From Stappia sp. WLB 29 (GTDB lineage: Bacteria > Pseudomonadota > Alphaproteobacteria > Rhizobiales > Stappiaceae), in NCBI RefSeq assembly GCF_023507705.1, contig NZ_JALBGD010000010.1, forward strand, positions 124,001 through 188,000: a stretch of DNA of 64,000 nt, read 5' to 3'. A model generated the notes under the pieces. It was not told the origin of the DNA. It was given only the letters and a program-made list of their open reading frames with translations, and did not search any database. Within the stretch, counting starts at the first letter, position 1. Each line of letters opens with the position of its first letter. The position numbers and the translations under genes are program-made. Below, piece after piece: positions 60,342 to 64,000 of the stretch.

Positions 60342-61322
60342 TTATCTCCAGATCTTGTTGTAGGCGCCGGCGGTCGCGGCCTGTCCCTCGGTCAGCCGGG
60401 CAAGCGTGCCGAGCGGCACATCGCGCCCTTCGGCGAGCGCTTCCACCGCCTGGCGGAAGTTGCGCACCACCTGCGCGACATAGGCGCGCGAGCGCTGGCG
60501 GCCCTCGATCTTCAGCGCCGTGACGCCGGCCCGGGCGAGCGCGGGCAGCAGCTCCGAGGCGTCCAGGCTCGCCGGGTCCTCGAAGACGTAGCCGGTACGC
60601 GCACCGACCTTGAAGCAGCCCTTGCACAGGGTGGGGTAGGGAGCGGGGGCGTCCTTCGGTGTCCGGTGGATTGTGTAGCCGCCGAGGCGCGCGGCCAGCT
60701 CGCCGTCTTCTTCGGCGTAGGCGACATGGCTTGCCGGCGAGCACACGCCGTTCATGTTCGGCGACTTGCCGGAAATGTAGGAGGAGAGCGAACACCGCCC
60801 TTCGGCCATGACGCAGAGCCCGCCGAAGACGAAGACCTCGGTCTCCACGTCGATATCGCGGTTGATCGAGGCGATCTCGTCGACGGTGAGCACCCGCGGC
60901 AGCACCACCCGCTTCACGCCGAAGGCGCTTGCGTGGAAGTTGATGACGTCCGGGTTCGCCGCCGCTGCCTGCACCGAAAGATGGCGACGCAGCGAGGGGT
61001 GGCGCTCGGCCGCATGGGCGATCAGCCCGAGATCGGCAAGGATCACCGCGTCGGCGCCGAGCGCTTGTGCGTCGCTCACCGCCCGGTGCCAGAGCTCCGT
61101 CTCGCCGGCCTGCGGGAACGTGTTGATGGCAACCAGCACCTTGGCGCCGCGCGCATGGGCATAGGCGATGCCGTCCGCCATTTCGGGGCGGGAGAAATTG
61201 AGGCCGGGGAAGTTGCGGGCGTTGGTGTCGTCGGCGAAGCCGCAATAGATGGCGTGGGCGCCGGCATCGACCGCGGCGCGCAGCGAGGCCGGCGTGCCGG
61301 CGGGGCAGACCAGCTCCATCAT
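60342..61322 (-). CDS. ubiU: O2-independent ubiquinone hydroxylation protein UbiU (U32 family)
   Basis: A 326-residue U32-family protein. MELVCPAGTPASLRAAVDAGAHAIYCGF is the family start (an MM pair begins it). Cluster-binding cysteines are Cys170, Cys177 (GLCVMAEGRC), Cys194 (NGVCSPA) and Cys233 or Cys236 (LCKGCFKVG). It forms a heterodimer with UbiV. Its ATG overlaps the ubiT stop, so ubiT-ubiU-ubiV is one operon. Confidence 0.94.
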   Translation of the reverse strand: MMELVCPAGTPASLRAAVDAGAHAIYCGFADDTNARNFPGLNFSRPEMADGIAYAHARGAKVLVAINTFPQAGETELWHRAVSDAQALGADAVILADLGLIAHAAERHPSLRRHLSVQAAAANPDVINFHASAFGVKRVVLPRVLTVDEIASINRDIDVETEVFVFGGLCVMAEGRCSLSSYISGKSPNMNGVCSPASHVAYAEEDGELAARLGGYTIHRTPKDAPAPYPTLCKGCFKVGARTGYVFEDPASLDASELLPALARAGVTALKIEGRQRSRAYVAQVVRNFRQAVEALAEGRDVPLGTLARLTEGQAATAGAYNKIWR

Positions 61323-61873
61323 CGCACGCCTCCCGCGCGGGTGAGCGGCACGCCCGTTGCCGCTTCCAGGCGGGCGATCGCGTGTGCGGCCAGGTCCGAC
61401 AGGGGGCCGGTGAGGCCGGCGAGTTCTGCGCCGATGTCGAGCTCCGCGTCGTCGATGGCGTTGCGCAGGGCCAGCACCGCCGACGTGTCGCCCTCAACGG
61501 TCAGGTCGCGGGAGAAGAACAGCGCGTCGCCGTCCCACACCCCGTGAACGAGGCCGACCAGGGCCGCAAGGCTCCCGGTGATGCGCGCATCGCCCGCAGG
61601 CGGTTCGCGGTGGAGGCTGACCAGCGGGGCCTCGCCGGCAAGATCGAGCAGGAAGGACAGCGGCACGTCGCTTGCCGTCACCACGAAGCGCGTCCGGCGA
61701 TAGGGGCCGAGACGCTCCAGCAGTCCCGCATGCCTTGCGAGAATTCTTCGGGTCACCCGCGTCAGCAGCAGGTCGGCCGGCCCGTACGGCACCAGGCGGA
61801 TGCCGAGCGCCAGCAGCGCGGGCATTTTCGGTATCGCACGATGGTCCAGAGGATCTGCAAGGGCTTGCGGCAT
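61319..61873 (-). CDS. ubiT: UbiT, SCP2-domain ubiquinone biosynthesis accessory factor
   Basis: A 184-residue SCP2-fold lipid-binding protein needed for anaerobic ubiquinone synthesis, presumably presenting intermediates to UbiU/UbiV. SCP2 strands are recognisable in RFVVTASDVPLSFLLDL and RITGSLAALVGLVHGVWDGDALFFSRDLTVEGD. Start: ATG at 61873 has GGAGCGCCC directly upstream; the in-frame ATG at 61912 has none. First gene of ubiTUV; a perfect FNR-type box lies about 70 bp upstream. Confidence 0.88.
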   Translation of the reverse strand: MPQALADPLDHRAIPKMPALLALGIRLVPYGPADLLLTRVTRRILARHAGLLERLGPYRRTRFVVTASDVPLSFLLDLAGEAPLVSLHREPPAGDARITGSLAALVGLVHGVWDGDALFFSRDLTVEGDTSAVLALRNAIDDAELDIGAELAGLTGPLSDLAAHAIARLEAATGVPLTRAGGVR

Positions 61874-61935
61874 GGGGCGCTCCGGCGGAAGGGGTCGGGT
61901 GGCCCGCACCATAGAGGGGCGATCTGCCGCCGTTG

Positions 61936-61949
61936 TTGATCCGCATCAA
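61936..61949. promoter_or_regulatory. Perfect FNR/Anr box between ubiT and ubiD
   Basis: TTGATCCGCATCAA matches the FNR consensus TTGAT-N4-ATCAA at every defined position. It is in the divergent region, its centre about 61 bp from the ubiD ATG and about 70 bp from the ubiT ATG, so it could activate both units when oxygen is low. Confidence 0.85.
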
Positions 61950-62003
61950 CTTCGCGGGCGATGCCCTTTGCTAAGGCAGGCACACCCTTTCCAAGGAGCC
62001 GCC

Positions 62004-63497
62004 ATGCGCCGCCTGCCAGCCTTCCCCGATCTCCGCAGTTTTCTCCGCTGGTGCGATGCGGCCGGGGACCTGCGGAGTATCGAGCAGCCGGTCTCCCTGG
62101 TGGAGGAAGTCACCGCCGTTCACCGCAAGGTGCTGCTGGCGGGCGGGCCGGTCCTGCGCTTTACACGCCCGCTCGCCGAAGACGGCTCGATCTCGTCCAT
62201 CCCGCTCATCGCCAATCTCTTCGGCACTCGCCGCCGCGTTGCGGCAGGCCTCGGCGCCGAACCGGCCGACATTGCCGGCCTTGGAGCGTTTCTCGCCGCA
62301 CTGCGCGCTCCGGTGCCTCCGCAAGGCGTCGGCGATGCGCTGTCGCGCTGGCCGCAGATGGCGGCGGCCCTGCGGGCGCGCCCTCGGGTGCTGGGCAAAG
62401 GGACTTCCCAGGAGGAGCGGATGGGAAAGTCCGACCTGTCGCGTCTGCCGGTGCAGACCTGCTGGCCGGGCGATGCCGGACCGTTGATGACCTGGCCGGT
62501 GGTGCTGACCCGGGATGCGGGGTCGCAGGCGAGCGACAGCGGGCGCTACAATGCCGGCATCTACCGGGCACAGGTGCTGGGCCCCGACCGCCTGATCCTG
62601 CGTTGGCTGCCGCATCGGGGCGCGGCAGCCCACCATCGCAGCTGGCAGCGCAAGGACGAGCCGATGCCGGTCGCCATCGCCCTCGGCGCCGATCCGGCCT
62701 TGCTGCTGGCCGCGGCCCTGCCGCTGCCGGAAACCGTGTCGGAGCTCGCCTTTTCCGGCGTCCTGCGCGGTGCCCGTACATCGCTCGCGCCGGCGGTCTC
62801 CGTGCCCATGCTGGTTCCCTCCAGCGCCGAGATCGTGGTGGAAGGGTGGGTGCATCCGGGCGAGACGGCACCGGAAGGTCCCTTCGGCGATCACACGGGC
62901 TATTACAATTCCGTCGAGCCGTTCCCGGTGATGCGGGTCAGCGCGATCACCCATCGGCGCGATCCGCTTTACCTGTCCACCTGGACCGGCCGGCCGCCGG
63001 ACGAGCCTTCGATCATCGGCGAGGTGTTCAACGAGCTCGCGCTTCCCGTCATCCGACAGCAGATCCCGGAAGTGGTGGACCTGTGGCTGCCGCCGGCCGC
63101 GTGCTCCTATCGGATCGCGGTGATCGCCATCGACAAGCGCTATCCCGGTCAGGCCCGCCGGGTGATGCTCGCCCTGTGGGGGCTGCTGCCGCAGTTCAGC
63201 TATACCAAGATGATCGTGGTGGTGGACGCCGATATCGATCCGCGAAAGTGGGACGATATCGCCTGGGCATTGGCAACGCGTTACGATCCGGCCCGCGACA
63301 CGATGCTGCTCGACCGCACGCCGATGGATTATCTCGACTTCGCCTCGCCGCTGGAAGGACTTGCCGGCAAGATCGGGCTCGACGCCACGGTGAAGATCGG
63401 GTCCGAGACCGCCCGCGCCTTCGGCGAGGTGATGCGCCTGTCGCAAGAAGCGGAGAGCGCGGCCGAGCGTGTCCTGAAAGCGGAGGGGCTGGCATGA
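62004..63497 (+). CDS. ubiD: UbiD-family prenylated-FMN decarboxylase
   Basis: A 497-residue UbiD-family decarboxylase, expected to remove the ring carboxyl group during ubiquinone synthesis. Prenyl-FMN/active-site elements are visible: the YNAGIYRAQVLG stretch near 180-190 (Asn, Arg) and PEGPFGDHTGYY near 290 (Glu and Asp of the E-R-E/D set). The N-terminus RSFLRWCDAAGDL is family-typical. ATG follows the ideal site AAGGAG. Its stop overlaps the ubiX ATG. Other UbiD proteins decarboxylate different aromatic acids, but the ubi context supports quinone synthesis. Confidence 0.9.
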   Translation: MRRLPAFPDLRSFLRWCDAAGDLRSIEQPVSLVEEVTAVHRKVLLAGGPVLRFTRPLAEDGSISSIPLIANLFGTRRRVAAGLGAEPADIAGLGAFLAALRAPVPPQGVGDALSRWPQMAAALRARPRVLGKGTSQEERMGKSDLSRLPVQTCWPGDAGPLMTWPVVLTRDAGSQASDSGRYNAGIYRAQVLGPDRLILRWLPHRGAAAHHRSWQRKDEPMPVAIALGADPALLLAAALPLPETVSELAFSGVLRGARTSLAPAVSVPMLVPSSAEIVVEGWVHPGETAPEGPFGDHTGYYNSVEPFPVMRVSAITHRRDPLYLSTWTGRPPDEPSIIGEVFNELALPVIRQQIPEVVDLWLPPAACSYRIAVIAIDKRYPGQARRVMLALWGLLPQFSYTKMIVVVDADIDPRKWDDIAWALATRYDPARDTMLLDRTPMDYLDFASPLEGLAGKIGLDATVKIGSETARAFGEVMRLSQEAESAAERVLKAEGLA

Positions 63498-64000
63498 GCC
63501 GCGTGGTTCTCGGCGTCTCGGGCGCCTCCGGTGCGGCGCTGGCGCTCGCCTGCGCCCGCGATCTCGCCCGGCGCGGCGCGCTGCTCGATCTGGTCGTCAG
63601 CGCCGGGGGAGAGCGGACCTTAGAGCTGGAGGGAAGCGAGGGCGCGCGAAGCGAGCTGTCCGCCCTTGCCGTGCGCGAACACAGCATCGCCGATGTGGGA
63701 GCGGAGATCGCGTCGGGCTCCAGCGCGGTTGCCGGCATGATCGTCGCCCCGTGCTCGATGCGGACCCTTGCCGCCATCGCCCACGGGCTTGACGACAACC
63801 TGCTGACGCGTGCCGCCTCGGTGCAGCTGAAGGAACGCCGGCCGCTGGTGCTGCTGGTGCGCGAGGCGCCGCTGTCGCTCGTGCATCTGCGCAACATGGT
63901 GCTCGCGACCGAGGCCGGTGCCATCATCCTGCCGCCAGTGCCTGCCTTCTATCTGCAGCCCGTCTTGCTTTCCGACGTGGTTGCCCAGATTGCGGCCCGC
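63494..64000 (+). CDS. ubiX: Flavin prenyltransferase UbiX (3' end outside window)
   Basis: The first about 168 residues of UbiX, which prenylates FMN to make the cofactor of UbiD. VVLGVSGASGAALALACARDL is the FMN-binding start, and APCSMRTLAAIAHGLDDNLLTRAA and LLVREAPLSLVHLRNMVLATEAGA are diagnostic. The usual protein is about 190-200 residues, so only a short C-terminus is missing. ATG overlaps the ubiD stop (ATGA). Confidence 0.94.
   Translation, partial: MSRVVLGVSGASGAALALACARDLARRGALLDLVVSAGGERTLELEGSEGARSELSALAVREHSIADVGAEIASGSSAVAGMIVAPCSMRTLAAIAHGLDDNLLTRAASVQLKERRPLVLLVREAPLSLVHLRNMVLATEAGAIILPPVPAFYLQPVLLSDVVAQIAAR

Noticed and set aside
1-64000. tRNA, rRNA, CRISPR arrays, riboswitches and intact insertion sequences
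   Set aside because: I looked for cloverleaf ends, repeat-spacer patterns, transposase motifs and terminal inverted repeats and found none I could support.

Overview
The window is GC-rich, densely coding alphaproteobacterial DNA. The type I PKS plus alpha-oxoamine synthase beside KpsC/KpsS-type genes matches the rkp K-antigen loci of rhizobia. Together with nitric oxide reductase and O2-independent ubiquinone genes, this suggests a facultatively denitrifying member of the Hyphomicrobiales, possibly Stappiaceae-like. That placement is an inference from gene content, not a phylogeny.

Region 1 (1-12.7 kb): the 3' end of kpsS and a complete kpsC (+) face a minus-strand block of an RkpG-like PLP acyltransferase, a 2537-residue RkpA-like polyketide/fatty acid synthase and galE. 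These should make the lipid and Kdo-linker parts of a group 2/3-type capsule plus a sugar nucleotide.

Region 2 (13-22.3 kb, +): ugd (UDP-glucuronate), cysQ, cysD and cysNC (PAPS synthesis and PAP turnover), then a three-gene NitT/TauT-type ABC importer and a methyltransferase.

Region 3 (22.3-29.5 kb, -): a small AT-richer membrane protein, a sulfotransferase-like protein with a beta-sandwich domain, two tandem KpsE-like proteins, kpsT, kpsM and an LhgO-like FAD oxidoreductase. This is the capsule ABC export machine.

Region 4 (29.7-53.1 kb, mostly +): rfbC, an odd SDR, rfbD and rfbA (dTDP-rhamnose; rfbB is not in the window), a RgpF-family glycosyltransferase, two methyltransferases, a second and divergent cysD-cysNC pair, a second galE, a 1690-residue multidomain glycosyltransferase, a frameshifted HAD-type gene, an AT-richer sulfotransferase, a minus-strand methyltransferase, a DUF2793 phage-tail-like protein, a double methyltransferase and another glycosyltransferase. 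Taken together this looks like biosynthesis and export of a sulfated, methylated, rhamnose/uronate-containing capsular polysaccharide.

Region 5 (53.1-64 kb): norCBQD (-) diverging from norE and a norF-like gene (+) around a 22-bp FNR/NnrR-type palindrome, then mogA, then ubiT-ubiU-ubiV (-) diverging from ubiD and ubiX (+; ubiX runs off the end) around a perfect FNR-type box. This is an anaerobic respiration module joining NO reduction with O2-independent ubiquinone synthesis.

Main points of interest: two non-identical PAPS-synthesis operons in one capsule locus; a sulfotransferase-fold protein that has lost its PAPS 5'-phosphate loop and carries the same beta-sandwich domain as the giant glycosyltransferase; a frameshift that creates a false HAD-sulfotransferase fusion; an SDR with Asn in place of the catalytic Lys; and paired FNR-type boxes controlling nor and ubi genes. 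No tRNA, rRNA, CRISPR array or intact insertion sequence was seen.
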